This document shows positions 8,853 through 19,800 of a stretch of DNA of 64,000 nt, one piece after another; position 1 is the stretch's first letter; each line of letters starts with the position of its first letter. Origin of the DNA: Sulfobacillus thermosulfidooxidans DSM 9293. Its GTDB lineage: Bacteria > Bacillota > Sulfobacillia > Sulfobacillales > Sulfobacillaceae. The notes beneath the pieces are model-generated. The model saw only the letters and a program-made list of their open reading frames with translations, was not told where the DNA came from and did not search any database. The translations under genes were made by a program, and so were the position numbers. The stretch lies in contig NZ_FWWY01000001.1 in the NCBI RefSeq assembly GCF_900176145.1, positions 2,431,595 to 2,495,594 of the forward strand, read 5' to 3'.

Positions 8853-10064
8853 ATGGATAATGTCAAATTATGGCTTGCTCAAGATACCCCGATTGAAGAC
8901 AAAGCTCGGGAACAAATTCAGGCGATGAGTGAACTGCCGATATTGGCCGGGCATATTGCGATAATGCCTGATGTACATTGGGGAAAAGGGGCCACAGTGG
9001 GCAGTGTGATTCCGACGACTGGCGCTATCATTCCCGCGGCGGTAGGCGTCGATATCGGTTGTGGAATGGCCGCGGTACAAACTACCATACGAGCAGACCA
9101 GTTACCAGACAATCTCAGTCTCATTCGCGACGCGATTGAAGAAGCCATTCCCGTTGGTTTTAATGCGCATGAACATGACCGCGCACTGGACCAGGTGTTG
9201 GCTCTTGATACCGGCAAGTCGTTTGCGCCGCGTCTTCGAGAACTGCGGGAACGCTTTAACAATCTGACCCTTCACGACCACCTTCCCAATAAATCGAAGC
9301 ACCGCGTTGAAGCAGCCGTGTGGAAACAAATAGGGACCCTGGGAGGGGGCAATCATTTTATCGAATTACAAATTGGCGATGACGGATTTCTCTGGCTTAT
9401 GCTGCATTCCGGTTCGCGCAATGTGGGGAAGAGTTTAGCAGAGGTCGCGATTTCTTTAGCGAGGCAGGAAGCGGAACAGCGGGGCGATATTCTTGGCGAC
9501 AAGGATTTAGCATGGCTGATCGAAGGCTCTTCATCGTTTGTGGCTTATGTCGAAACGCTTTCCTGGGCGCAAGACTATGCGCGTACGAATCGGGATATGA
9601 TGCTCGCTTTATTATGGCGCGCCATCGAGCCGTTTCTTCCTGCGAATATGGCGGCAAAACAGATCATTAATTGCCATCATAATTATGTGGAACGAGTGGT
9701 TGAAGAAAACCGGGTCTACTGGCTAACCCGTAAAGGGGCGGTGTCCGCTAAATCCGGAGAACTCGGCATTATCCCAGGGAGCATGGGCACGGCGAGCTAT
9801 ATTGTCCGGGGGAAAGGCAATCCCGACTCTTATTATTCCTGTTCGCATGGAGCGGGCAGACGACTAAGTCGCAATCAAGCCAAAAAACAATTTACTGTCG
9901 ATGATTTGATTGCCCAAACCCAGGGCGTCGAAAGCCGAAAGGATGAGACCGTGCTTGATGAAATCCCGGCGGCCTACAAAGATGTTGATGCGGTGATCCA
10001 GGCTCAAGCCGATTTGATTGAACCGGTTGTGAAATTAAAGCAAGTCTTGTGTGTAAAAGGTTAA
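8853..10064 (+). CDS. rtcB: RNA-splicing ligase RtcB
   Basis: A 403-residue GTP- and Mn-dependent RNA ligase that joins 2',3'-cyclic phosphate or 3'-phosphate ends to 5'-OH ends in RNA repair. Visible signatures are MPDVHWGKG, VGVDIGCGM (metal-binding Asp and Cys), GGGNHF, HSGSRN and the C-terminal CSHGAGR with the histidine that is guanylylated. The start is uncertain. GGGAGG at 8838-8843 favours ATG 8853 (spacing 9) or ATG 8847 (spacing 3), and both match the usual N-terminus just before the VKLW segment; GTG 8790 is possible but would add about 20 residues without family support. No archease or rtcA gene lies nearby. Confidence 0.93.
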   Translation: MDNVKLWLAQDTPIEDKAREQIQAMSELPILAGHIAIMPDVHWGKGATVGSVIPTTGAIIPAAVGVDIGCGMAAVQTTIRADQLPDNLSLIRDAIEEAIPVGFNAHEHDRALDQVLALDTGKSFAPRLRELRERFNNLTLHDHLPNKSKHRVEAAVWKQIGTLGGGNHFIELQIGDDGFLWLMLHSGSRNVGKSLAEVAISLARQEAEQRGDILGDKDLAWLIEGSSSFVAYVETLSWAQDYARTNRDMMLALLWRAIEPFLPANMAAKQIINCHHNYVERVVEENRVYWLTRKGAVSAKSGELGIIPGSMGTASYIVRGKGNPDSYYSCSHGAGRRLSRNQAKKQFTVDDLIAQTQGVESRKDETVLDEIPAAYKDVDAVIQAQADLIEPVVKLKQVLCVKG

Positions 10065-10104
10065 AAGTCGTAAGTCTTTATCCCACGGTTAGCTTAGACC
10101 AGGA

Positions 10105-10878
10105 GTGTTCACACTAAAAAACGATGAGGCACGAAATCCATTAGGGGGGTCTACCATCAGTCAGGGGATGCATCAAAAAACCGGGAAAAAACGTAAAGAG
10201 GAGCACTTGGCGGGGCGGGCAGGTTGGCTGCGCGCGGCCGTCTTGGGTGCGGATGATGGCTTGGTTTCAGTGTCCAGTTTGATGATGGGCGTCGCGGCTA
10301 GTGGCGCGGGTCCGGGCGCGATTATGACGGCAGGATTAGCCGGATTAGTTGCGGGTGCGATGTCAATGGCAGCCGGGGAATACGTGTCGGTGAGTTCCCA
10401 GCGTGATGTGGAATTGGCCGATAGACGCCGGGAAGAAGAAGAACAAGAAGAAGATCCTGAAGGCGAGTTGCGCGAATTGACCGCTATCTATCAATCACGA
10501 GGTCTCTCCCGGGAACTGGCTGAACAAGTGGCCGTTGCTCTTCATGCGGCAGGTCCCTTAGAAGCTCACTTGCGTGATGAAATTGGTCAGCGGCCCGATA
10601 CGGCGGCGCATCCCTTGCAAGCTGGCATTGCCTCGGCAACGAGTTTCTTTGTAGGGGGGCTCGTGCCGTTTTTAGGGATGTTGGGAACAACAGCCTCTAG
10701 CCGGGTGATTTTGATTGTTACGGTTACTTTAATCGGGTTGATAGGGTCCGGAATCTTCAGTGCACGTCTTTCAGGAACACCTCCTTTAAGGCCGGCTCTT
10801 CGCTTGTTTTTAGGCGGTGGTGCCGCAATGCTTATCACGGCCTTAGTTGGACAGTTGGTTCATGCAGCTGCTGTTTAG
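10105..10878 (+). CDS. VIT/CCC1-family iron or manganese transporter
   Basis: A 257-residue membrane protein of the vacuolar-iron-transporter family. The conserved GRAGWLRAAVLGADDGLVS segment opens the first membrane span, and GAMSMAAGEYVSVSSQRDVE contains the acidic and methionine residues of the metal path. An acidic cytoplasmic segment (EEEEQEEDPEGEL) is followed by helices and three C-terminal spans. It probably moves Fe2+ or Mn2+ out of the cytosol, which would fit an iron-rich acidic habitat. The GTG at 10105 is poorly spaced from AGGAG. ATG 10168 is an alternative that keeps the whole conserved region. Confidence 0.88.
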   Translation: MFTLKNDEARNPLGGSTISQGMHQKTGKKRKEEHLAGRAGWLRAAVLGADDGLVSVSSLMMGVAASGAGPGAIMTAGLAGLVAGAMSMAAGEYVSVSSQRDVELADRRREEEEQEEDPEGELRELTAIYQSRGLSRELAEQVAVALHAAGPLEAHLRDEIGQRPDTAAHPLQAGIASATSFFVGGLVPFLGMLGTTASSRVILIVTVTLIGLIGSGIFSARLSGTPPLRPALRLFLGGGAAMLITALVGQLVHAAAV

Positions 10879-11189
10879 TTCCATTTAAGTACGACGTTAG
10901 CTAAAATCCTTAGTGTTAGAGAAGTCAGTTACGATATCGATTGTCTTCTAAAAAACAATACTTGGATATGGGCAAATCTTAACTATTTGTATCTCTAGTC
11001 CTCAAAAACCATAAGGTTGGGATTTCTGTCGTCGATCGCCAGTAGCGCAAAAACCCCCGGGGATCGACGACACACATCAAATCCCCGAAATGCTTACTAC
11101 ACAAGCTATTCACGATTTGTGTCCATAAAGTTTCCTAAAATTTCCATGAACATCGGCGTTGACAACCCAATCATAGAGCCGCAAAATGG
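10879..11189 (+). promoter_or_regulatory. CRISPR leader of array 1
   Basis: The 311-base non-coding stretch in front of the first repeat is homologous to the leader of the second array. Shared parts are an inverted repeat GTCGTCGATC (11028-11037) and GATCGACGAC (11062-11071) separated by an almost identical AGTAGCGCAAAAACCCCCGG core, a short TTGACAA segment, and AGCCGCAAAATGG directly before the first repeat. The repeat 3' end GAATTGAAAC (the 5' handle of crRNAs) shows that transcription runs rightward from here. Confidence 0.8.
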
Positions 11190-14100
11190 GTTTGTAGCCT
11201 ACCTATGAGGAATTGAAACGGACCAAAGGAGCTAAAAAAATGAATCATTTTCCCGTTTGTAGCCTACCTATGAGGAATTGAAACCCGCAAATCCGTGAGG
11301 GCCGGGACGGCCAGTTCCGCGTTTGTAGCCTACCTATGAGGAATTGAAACATTCGGATTCTCTTGGTCCGGGTCCCACACGTGGTCCGGGTTTGTAGCCT
11401 ACCTATGAGGAATTGAAACCGAGCTTTTCCGCGTCGTCAGTTCGGTGCAGGATCGTTTGTAGCCTACCTATGAGGAATTGAAACGCCTCGAACTGGAAAA
11501 GGACCGCAAACGCTTAGCCGAACGTTTGTAGCCTACCTATGAGGAATTGAAACTGGTGCCGGCACCGGCGCATCCGCAACAAGCGGCACCCAGTTTGTAG
11601 CCTACCTATGAGGAATTGAAACATCAAAAAGATCCCACCCGGCTGGCCGGTCCTCGGGTTTGTAGCCTACCTATGAGGAATTGAAACTCGGTATCGCCCG
11701 CATTCATGATCCACGCCTCAGACAGTTTGTAGCCTACCTATGAGGAATTGAAACGCGCCGTGGCTCCCATGCCCATCTCAATGATCACGGAATGTTTGTA
11801 GCCTACCTATGAGGAATTGAAACACACAATAGGTTCCATACCTCTATTATATCAGATTCAGTTTGTAGCCTACCTATGAGGAATTGAAACTAATATATCC
11901 CGTATCGGACAGAATGGAGTTCTGTCCGGTTTGTAGCCTACCTATGAGGAATTGAAACACATACATCCAGTCTTGGCCGGCATTGTACACCACCAGTTTG
12001 TAGCCTACCTATGAGGAATTGAAACCCTGAGCCGTCTCCCACTCCTTCGCCCGGGTTTCCGACGTTTGTAGCCTACCTATGAGGAATTGAAACATCCAGA
12101 TCGTCGATCAACTTCGACTGCGTTGCCAGCGTTTGTAGCCTACCTATGAGGAATTGAAACAATCAGTAACCACGCTAACCCTCCTCTACGACTGAACCGT
12201 TTGTAGCCTACCTATGAGGAATTGAAACCTTCGGCTCCCGATCTAAAGGAGGGATTTCTTTGGTTTGTAGCCTACCTATGAGGAATTGAAACGCACTGCC
12301 TAAGCTTCCGGATGTGGCTCGCTTGAGTTTGTAGCCTACCTATGAGGAATTGAAACCCGTCCTTCCACAAATCGCTCACGTTCGGGACGGTGAGTTTGTA
12401 GCCTACCTATGAGGAATTGAAACCTCACCGGCATCAAAGGCGGCGTCTCGGAGCTCTCGTTTGTAGCCTACCTATGAGGAATTGAAACCCCGAAAGCAGC
12501 TTCAAAGATGTCCAACGAGCCGTCCGGGTTTGTAGCCTACCTATGAGGAATTGAAACCTCTCGGCGAATCCGCAAATCAGCAACCCGAACTTGATGTTTG
12601 TAGCCTACCTATGAGGAATTGAAACTCCGAAAAGCTCCACCACGTACACCTTGACGGATCCAGTTTGTAGCCTACCTATGAGGAATTGAAACCCGAATAG
12701 GCCGTGGTGCCGACTGGGGATGATGACGGTTTGTAGCCTACCTATGAGGAATTGAAACAACATCGAACGCCTTTTTGAGTGCCGTGATGATCGGTTTGTA
12801 GCCTACCTATGAGGAATTGAAACGAGTAGGTGGACAACGTGCTGTCAAAGAGATAGAAGTGTTTGTAGCCTACCTATGAGGAATTGAAACCGGTCATCAA
12901 CAATACCTCTTCGGCAGTCGGTGTCGTTTGTAGCCTACCTATGAGGAATTGAAACCAGCGCCGATACGGTGGAGGTTTCGACTCGGGGTGTTTGTAGCCT
13001 ACCTATGAGGAATTGAAACAATCTCACGATCCAACACAATCGCCAGCGCAATCATGTTTGTAGCCTACCTATGAGGAATTGAAACAATAGAAAGGATGTG
13101 ATCAGAATTGGCTACAGCTAGTTTGTAGCCTACCTATGAGGAATTGAAACAAAAAATCGACATAGCCATAAACGGCACGGATTTTAACGTTTGTAGCCTA
13201 CCTATGAGGAATTGAAACTCTTCATAATGCCACCGCCTCCAGCGTAGGAGCCACGTCGTTTGTAGCCTACCTATGAGGAATTGAAACCTGCCCGCCAGCT
13301 TCACAACCCCAGCCGACATCACTAGAGTTTGTAGCCTACCTATGAGGAATTGAAACGAAGAATTCGACCAAAACCCCATCATCATTTGCAGGAGTTTGTA
13401 GCCTACCTATGAGGAATTGAAACAAGAATCTGTATCGCAGTAATAGACTGTGTTTCCCAGTTTGTAGCCTACCTATGAGGAATTGAAACTATCAACGGTA
13501 GGCGTCGTGACCGGAGGCGTAGAGCCCGGGTTTGTAGCCTACCTATGAGGAATTGAAACCTCGATCACGAATCCGTTTGGCTCAGTGATGTCGGAGTTTG
13601 TAGCCTACCTATGAGGAATTGAAACTTGTCCTGGTCGGCGGTCTTTTCCTGCTGAACCGGTATGTTTGTAGCCTACCTATGAGGAATTGAAACCCTCTTC
13701 GGCTGCGCCGCAATCATCGTCGGCCATGTTTGTAGCCTACCTATGAGGAATTGAAACACCATCTTCGCAACTCCCGGTATCGAGGTATAATCTAGAGTTT
13801 GTAGCCTACCTATGAGGAATTGAAACGCAATAGTGTCTGCGGGGTCCGCATTCAGAATCGCTCGGTTTGTAGCCTACCTATGAGGAATTGAAACGATGAT
13901 TGCAACCGCAATGGTGGCTTCGGGGCAGTATGACGTTTGTAGCCTACCTATGAGGAATTGAAACTGGTGCACGATGTTGATGCGGCTCCCGTCCTCCGCG
14001 TTTGTAGCCTACCTATGAGGAATTGAAACTCGATCAGTCCACATCGGGGACACGTGCGCGACGTATTGGTTTGTAGCCTACCTATGAGGAATTGAAACAC

Positions 14101-15172
14101 GGCGACAAACTGGAACCCCATCCGGAGCAAGCGCCGTTTGTAGCCTACCTATGAGGAATTGAAACATTCTGGTAATGGTCTGGAAGGGAGGAGAGGACCT
14201 TGGGTTTGTAGCCTACCTATGAGGAATTGAAACCCGGTCATGAGCTGGGTGGAATTGCTCGGGACAGCCCGGGGGTTTGTAGCCTACCTATGAGGAATTG
14301 AAACGAACTCTGCTCCTCGATACCGGCGATGGCACAGGTAGCGTTTGTAGCCTACCTATGAGGAATTGAAACAAGACTTTGGTGGCGACCCGAATAGCGC
14401 GGATGCCCAGTTTGTAGCCTACCTATGAGGAATTGAAACAACCAAATCATCCCAAGCCGACTTAATGCTGGTGCGGTAGTTTGTAGCCTACCTATGAGGA
14501 ATTGAAACGTCTCACTAAGATTAGGATAGTCCAAGTGAGACCAAGTTTGTAGCCTACCTATGAGGAATTGAAACTCCACCGTCACCGGCGGGGATCCCCC
14601 ATAGGCTGCTGGTTTGTAGCCTACCTATGAGGAATTGAAACGCCACCAACTTCCTCAGCAACCAGCGCGTGATTGAGTTTGTAGCCTACCTATGAGGAAT
14701 TGAAACCATCTTTGTGTGATCCGATACAAGGGGTATCGGATCGTTTGTAGCCTACCTATGAGGAATTGAAACGGCGTCGTTCTCGGCTAAAAAGATGAGC
14801 TTCAGCGAGAGTTTGTAGCCTACCTATGAGGAATTGAAACAAGCTGACTGGGCCATCGCATATGCCCAATCTGGTAAGTTTGTAGCCTACCTATGAGGAA
14901 TTGAAACTTCATATTTCCGAGGAGATGCGGCGCGGTTATGTCGAGAGTTTGTAGCCTACCTATGAGGAATTGAAACCCCGGTGGTGAGATCCACGATTTG
15001 CACCAAGCCCCCTGTTTGTAGCCTACCTATGAGGAATTGAAACCGCTGATAAAGGGCTTCGCCCAGGCGGGTTGTCGGGTTTGTAGCCTACCTATGAGGA
15101 ATTGAAACAGGCCGTCAACATTCCTGGCGTGTCCAGTTTTGTGTTTGTAGCCTACCTATGAGGAATTGAAAC
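11190..15172 (+). CRISPR. CRISPR array 1: 60 repeats, 59 spacers
   Basis: A 30-base repeat beginning GTTTGTAGCC and ending GAATTGAAAC recurs 60 times, with spacers of roughly 34-41 bases and a period of 64-71. First repeat 11190-11219, last 15143-15172. All repeats I read are identical, including the last, which suggests a recent or actively maintained array. Repeats ending in ATTGAAAC are typical of type I-A/I-B and type III systems in Firmicutes. No cas gene adjoins. The leader is on the left, so new spacers are at the left end. Open frames on the opposite strand within the array are repeat translations, not genes. Confidence 0.98.
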
Positions 15173-15230
15173 ATGAGTCTTTCCCATAGATGCTATTTTT
15201 GTTAAGATAACCAAAGATTGCGGAAACATT

Positions 15231-15259
15231 TTGACAATGGATGAGTGGTCTGCTACCAT
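15231..15259 (+). promoter_or_regulatory. Sigma-A-type promoter for the guanidine operon
   Basis: TTGACA at 15231-15236 and TACCAT at 15254-15259 are separated by 17 bases. Transcription would start near 15266, just ahead of the riboswitch aptamer and only about 60 bases after the last CRISPR repeat. Confidence 0.75.
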
Positions 15260-15280
15260 AAGCACAAATTTCATCAAAGG

Positions 15281-15411
15281 TTTGCTAGGGTTCCGCTGGG
15301 AAGACTAGGACTGGTCCAAGAGCAAACGGCTCACGATTGAGCTACACGGAAGGATAAAAGCCTGGGAGATTTCATCAAGACGGCAGTCTTGGGAGTCTCC
15401 CAGGCTTTTTT
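15281..15411 (+). promoter_or_regulatory. Guanidine-I (ykkC) riboswitch with expression-platform terminator
   Basis: The conserved ykkC aptamer blocks are all present in order: CTAGGGTTCCG (15285-15295), ACTGGTCCAAGAG (15310-15322), a variable hairpin (ACGGCTCACGATTGAGCT region), ACACGGAAGGATAAAAG (about 15344-15360) and CCTGGGAGA. The last block is also the 5' arm of a terminator. Guanidine binding is known in this class to stabilise the aptamer and prevent terminator formation, so guanidine should switch on the downstream carboxylase operon. The downstream genes agree with this ligand. Confidence 0.93.
15360..15411 (+). terminator. Riboswitch-controlled terminator
   Basis: Arms GCCTGGGAGA (15360-15369) and TCTCCCAGGC (15396-15405) form a perfect 10-base-pair stem with a small internal hairpin (AAGAC/GTCTT) and are followed by TTTTTT. 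The 5' arm overlaps the 3' end of the aptamer, as expected for an ON switch. Confidence 0.92.
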
Positions 15412-15451
15412 ATAAAACGCCATCTTCTTATCACAGGGAGGTTTCTGCCAA

Positions 15452-16171
15452 ATGGAAATTATGTGGAGTAAAACCTTGCGACCTGGAGGCAAATGGTCGG
15501 GAATTGTGGGCCGCGGCAAGTTGTTACGCTTTACCGCGCTAGAAGGCGGTGCCAATCTCTCGATGTTGCTCTATAATGCTTGGAATCCATGTGAACGGTA
15601 TAACATGCCAGATACCTTGAAAGCTCAACACACGGCCTATTTAACCGCAGGGAATGTCCTCATGAGTGATAACGGGCGGGTGCTCGCGAGTATTACCGCC
15701 GATACCGTGGGTTGGCATGATACCATAAGTGGCTATAGTTTCCGCCATGATATCGATAGGAAATACGGTGTCACCCGTTATCAAGATGAGCGCAATGAGT
15801 GGTTTCGCAGTGGTCAAGAGAATTTTGCTGTTGAACTGGTGCGAAATGGTTTGACTTTGCGCGATTTGGTTCCGCCTGTCAATCTCTTCGCGAAAGTTTC
15901 GGTGGACGATGATGGCCAGTTGATATTTCATCCCAACCACTGTCCCCAAGGGGGTCAGGTGACCTTGCGGACCGATATGGATTTATTGCTTATTTTGTCG
16001 AATACGCCAAATCCTTTGGATCCCCGCTCCACCTATCCATCGACCCCAGTACAGGTTGACATTTTGCCAGCGAATCCGGTGGGCGGTGATGACATTTGTG
16101 TCACACATTGTCCAGAAAACCTCAGGGCTTTTGAAAATACTTGGGAGTATTATGCCCTGCGTAATGCCTAG
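15452..16171 (+). CDS. Carboxyguanidine deiminase subunit (DUF1989, UAAP2-type)
   Basis: A 239-residue DUF1989 protein of the type long annotated as urea carboxylase-associated protein 2. Signatures are LEGGANLSMLLYNAWNPCERYNMPDTLKAQHT, ITADTVGWHD and LVPPVNLFAKV. In characterised guanidine pathways the paired DUF1989 proteins form a deiminase that converts carboxyguanidine to allophanate and ammonia; this role is inferred here from family and context. GGAGGT sits 9 bases before the ATG at 15452. It is the first gene behind the guanidine-I riboswitch, 26 bases before its paralogue. The usual TADTxGxHD motif reads TADTVGWHD. Confidence 0.9.
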   Translation: MEIMWSKTLRPGGKWSGIVGRGKLLRFTALEGGANLSMLLYNAWNPCERYNMPDTLKAQHTAYLTAGNVLMSDNGRVLASITADTVGWHDTISGYSFRHDIDRKYGVTRYQDERNEWFRSGQENFAVELVRNGLTLRDLVPPVNLFAKVSVDDDGQLIFHPNHCPQGGQVTLRTDMDLLLILSNTPNPLDPRSTYPSTPVQVDILPANPVGGDDICVTHCPENLRAFENTWEYYALRNA

Positions 16172-16197
16172 ATAAAAAAGCTTGAGAAGAGGAAAGG

Positions 16198-16848
16198 ATG
16201 AACGAGATGCCCTTGATTGAAAGTCCGCGTAAAGTGGAAGACGCCATTTATGACCGGATATTGCCTTCGGGAGAAGGATGGACGCACACATTGCAACCCG
16301 GGCAAGTCCTTAGGATTATCGATTTGGAAGGCAATCAAGCTGTCGATACCTTATTTTATGATGCTGACAATCTTGAAGATCATTACAGTGCCATCGCGAC
16401 CATAACGGGACAAGGTAACTTGTATCTGACCACAGGGACGATCCTCCGTGCCGAGTCGGGCAAGGCGCTTTTGCGCATTGTGGCCGATACATGCGGGCGT
16501 CATGACACCGTCGGCGGAGCCTGTTCCGCTCAAAGTAATGGGGTGCGCTATGACCGGTCTTTGGAGTGGATGCATAATTGTCGCGATACCTTTATGTTGC
16601 AGTTATCCCGCTATGATGACCGTTTACAAAAGCGCGATTTAGCACCCAATATCAATTTCTTTATGAATGTTCCTGTCACCTCTGACGGATCTTTAGAGTT
16701 TGCTGATGGGATTTCGGCTCCCGGTCGCTATGTGGAATTAGAATCTCTCACCCGTACCCTGGTTTTAATCAGCAATTGTCCTCAGCTGAATAATCCCTGC
16801 AACGCCTATAATCCCACGCCCATTCGTCTCGTGATTTGGGAAAATTAA
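16198..16848 (+). CDS. Carboxyguanidine deiminase subunit (DUF1989, UAAP1-type)
   Basis: A 216-residue paralogue of the preceding gene. LEGNQAVDTLFYDA, IVADTCGRHDTVGGACSAQSN, NINFFMNVPV and ISNCPQLNNPCNAYNPTP are the family signatures; the cysteines in ADTCGRHD and NCPQLNNPCN are typical metal-site or catalytic residues of DUF1989 proteins. It would act with its partner on carboxyguanidine. The ATG at 16198 follows GAGGAAAGG; a second ATG at 16207 is in frame. It lies 19 bases before the carboxylase gene, in the same operon. Confidence 0.92.
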   Translation: MNEMPLIESPRKVEDAIYDRILPSGEGWTHTLQPGQVLRIIDLEGNQAVDTLFYDADNLEDHYSAIATITGQGNLYLTTGTILRAESGKALLRIVADTCGRHDTVGGACSAQSNGVRYDRSLEWMHNCRDTFMLQLSRYDDRLQKRDLAPNINFFMNVPVTSDGSLEFADGISAPGRYVELESLTRTLVLISNCPQLNNPCNAYNPTPIRLVIWEN

Positions 16849-16867
16849 TCCGAATTGAGGGAGAGCC

Positions 16868-19800
16868 ATGTTTAACAAAGTGCTAATTGCCAACCGTGGC
16901 GCCATTGCCGTCCGTATTGCCCGGACATTGAAGAAGATGGGCATTGCTTCGGTTGCGGTATATACATCAGCTGACCAGGACAGTTTGCATGTCGACGTGG
17001 CGGATGAGGCGGTGTGTATTGGCGAAGGCCCGGCTCCGGAAAGTTATTTAAATGCACGCGTAATTCTCGATACGGCCCTGGCCATGGGGGTGGACGCCGT
17101 GCATCCCGGATACGGATTTCTTAGCGAAAATGCGGAGTTTGCCCAACAATGTTTAGAAAAAGGCATCGCTTTTATTGGTCCCTCTCCGGAACACATCGCC
17201 ATGTTTGGTCAAAAACATACCGCCCGGGCCATTGCGGAACAAGCGGGTGTTCCGATTGTTCCCGGCTCAGGATTACTAGAGAACCTGGACCAAGCGCTTG
17301 AAGTCGCATCGGATATTGGATATCCGGTGATGTTAAAGGCCACGGCCGGTGGTGGCGGCATTGGAATGCAGATCTGTCAGGACCCGGACGCATTAACGCG
17401 AGCCTTTGAGTCCGTTACCCGGGTTGCCGCGCTTCACTTTCACAACGGTGGGGTGTTCGTTGAGAAATATATTCCCCAGGCACGACATATTGAAGTGCAA
17501 ATTTTTGGGCAAGCAACCGGCGAGATTGTCACGTTAGGCGAAAGAGATTGTTCGTTACAGCGCCGGAATCAAAAAGTCGTGGAAGAAACTCCAGCCCCCG
17601 GGTTGTCTTTTGAAGTCCGTGCAAGAATGGAACAGGCTGCTAAACGGTTAGCTGAAATCGTGCATTACCGCAATGCAGGCACCATCGAATTTATTTATGA
17701 TGTGGATTCAACCCAGTTTTATTTTTTGGAAGTCAACACGCGGCTTCAAGTGGAACACGGCATTACGGAAGAAATTTTTGGTATCGATTTGGTAGAGTGG
17801 CAGGTAAAGGAAGCTGCTGGAGATTTTATTGACGGGTTTTCTGATACGTTGCAACCCCAAGGACATAGTCTTGAAGTCCGAATTTACGCGGAAGACCCGG
17901 GCAACCAATTTCGTCCCAGCACGGGTCTTATTGATACCGTGGAATTTCCGGACTTTGCCCGGGTCGATACATGGGTTCGTCCCGGTATTGTGATTTCGCC
18001 CTATTATGATTCCATGTTGGCGAAAATCATTGTCCATGGTCCAACACGGGATGAAGCGCTTAGAAAAATGCGCGCGGCCTTAGACCATACCCGTTTTTAT
18101 GGCGTGGCGACAAACCGCCATTACTTACGATCCTTATTCGAACAACCAGCGGTCATTGAGGGAACAGTGTTTACGCAGTTCCTTGCCGATTTTAATCCGG
18201 CCGAACCTGCTTTAGAAGTCTTAAATCCGGGTTTACAAACCACGGTTCAAGACTGGCCTGGACGTCTTGGCTATTGGCAGGTGGGAGTCCCTCCGAGTGG
18301 TCCGATGGATGCCTTGTCTTTTCGCTTGGGCAATTTGTTGTTAGGTAATGAGGAAGGCGCCCCAGGTCTTGAAATGACCCTACGCGGTGGGACCTACCGC
18401 TTCCGTGATGATATCTGGTTTTGTGTAACCGGAGCACCCATGAATCCAAGACTCGATGGGGAGCCCATACCCTTATATCATCCCATGATGGCCAAACGGG
18501 GGCAGGTATTGCAGCTGGACGAAGCTGCTTATGGCATGCGGACCTATCTTACGGTAGCGGGAGGATTAGATATTCCCAAAACGTTAGGGAGCGGGTCCAC
18601 CTTCACATTAGGAGGATTTGGTGGGCATAGCGGTCGTGCGTTACAAGTCGGCGATGTTCTTGGAATATGCCGCAAGGATCCAATCAAGCCCTTTCGGGGC
18701 ACTTTGCCGTCAACGAAACAACCCGCCATGAGCCATCATTGGACAATTGGCGTCATTCCCGGTCCCCATTGCTCAACCGAATTTCTTCAACCGAGCTACC
18801 TGCCTCTGCTCGTGCAGACGACATGGGAAGTGCATTTCAACAGTTCACGCACAGGGGTACGACTTATTGGTCCCCCACCTCCCTGGGCGCGCCAAGATGG
18901 GGGCGACGCGGGTCTTCATCCCTCTAATATTCATGATAACGCGTATGCTGTTGGCACATTGGACCTAACGGGGGATATGCCGATTCTCTTAGGGCCTGAT
19001 GGTCCGAGTCTCGGTGGGTTTGTTTGTCCCGTGACGACGGCCACGGCAGAATTATGGAAAATCGGGCAATTGCGGCCGGGAGACACCATCTCCTTTCGGC
19101 TATTAACCATAGAAGAAGCGGAACAGTGCTTAACCCAACAGGAGGATTTTCTTCAGCATTTGGCAGAAGACATGAGAGCATTACCCGCGTGTCTCTTTGC
19201 TGAGTCAGGCCAGTTAGCCAATACACCAAATTACCCGTTGCTTTACCAAAATTCGCGGTCGTCTCCATTTGCGATGACGATCCGGGCCGATGGCGACCAA
19301 GCGCTCTTAGTCGAATATGGTCCGATGGAATTAGATTTGCGACTGCGCTTTCAGGTCCATGCGTTAATGACGGCCCTGCAAAACATTGACGAGTTGCCCA
19401 TCATTGATCTGACGCCAGGGATTCGTTCGCTGCATATTCATTTCGATCCTCGGCGAATGACTCTCCAAAAAATGGCGGATATCGTGCGTCAGGTCAATGA
19501 CTATCTTCCCCCGTTGGAATCCATCTCCGTACCCTCGCGCATTGTTCGCTTACCGTTATCGTGGGATGATCCCGCGACCCAACTGGCCATTAAGCGTTAC
19601 CAACAAAATGTGCGGCCGGATGCGCCATGGTGTCCGAGCAATTTGGAGTTTATCCGCCGGATTAACGGTCTTGATGCGATCGACGATGTCAAAGACATCG
19701 TGTTTTCAGCAACATACCTCGTTTTAGGGCTCGGAGATGTCTATCTCGGGGCGCCCGTGGCAACGCCGATCGATCCCCGCCACCGCCTTATTACCACTAA

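Noticed and set aside
13134-14585. Minus-strand open frames inside CRISPR array 1 (and 36233-36454 in array 2) with a repeated FQFLIGRLQT peptide
   Set aside because: The repeated peptide is the antisense translation of the CRISPR repeat; there is no ribosome site and the frames follow the spacer lengths.
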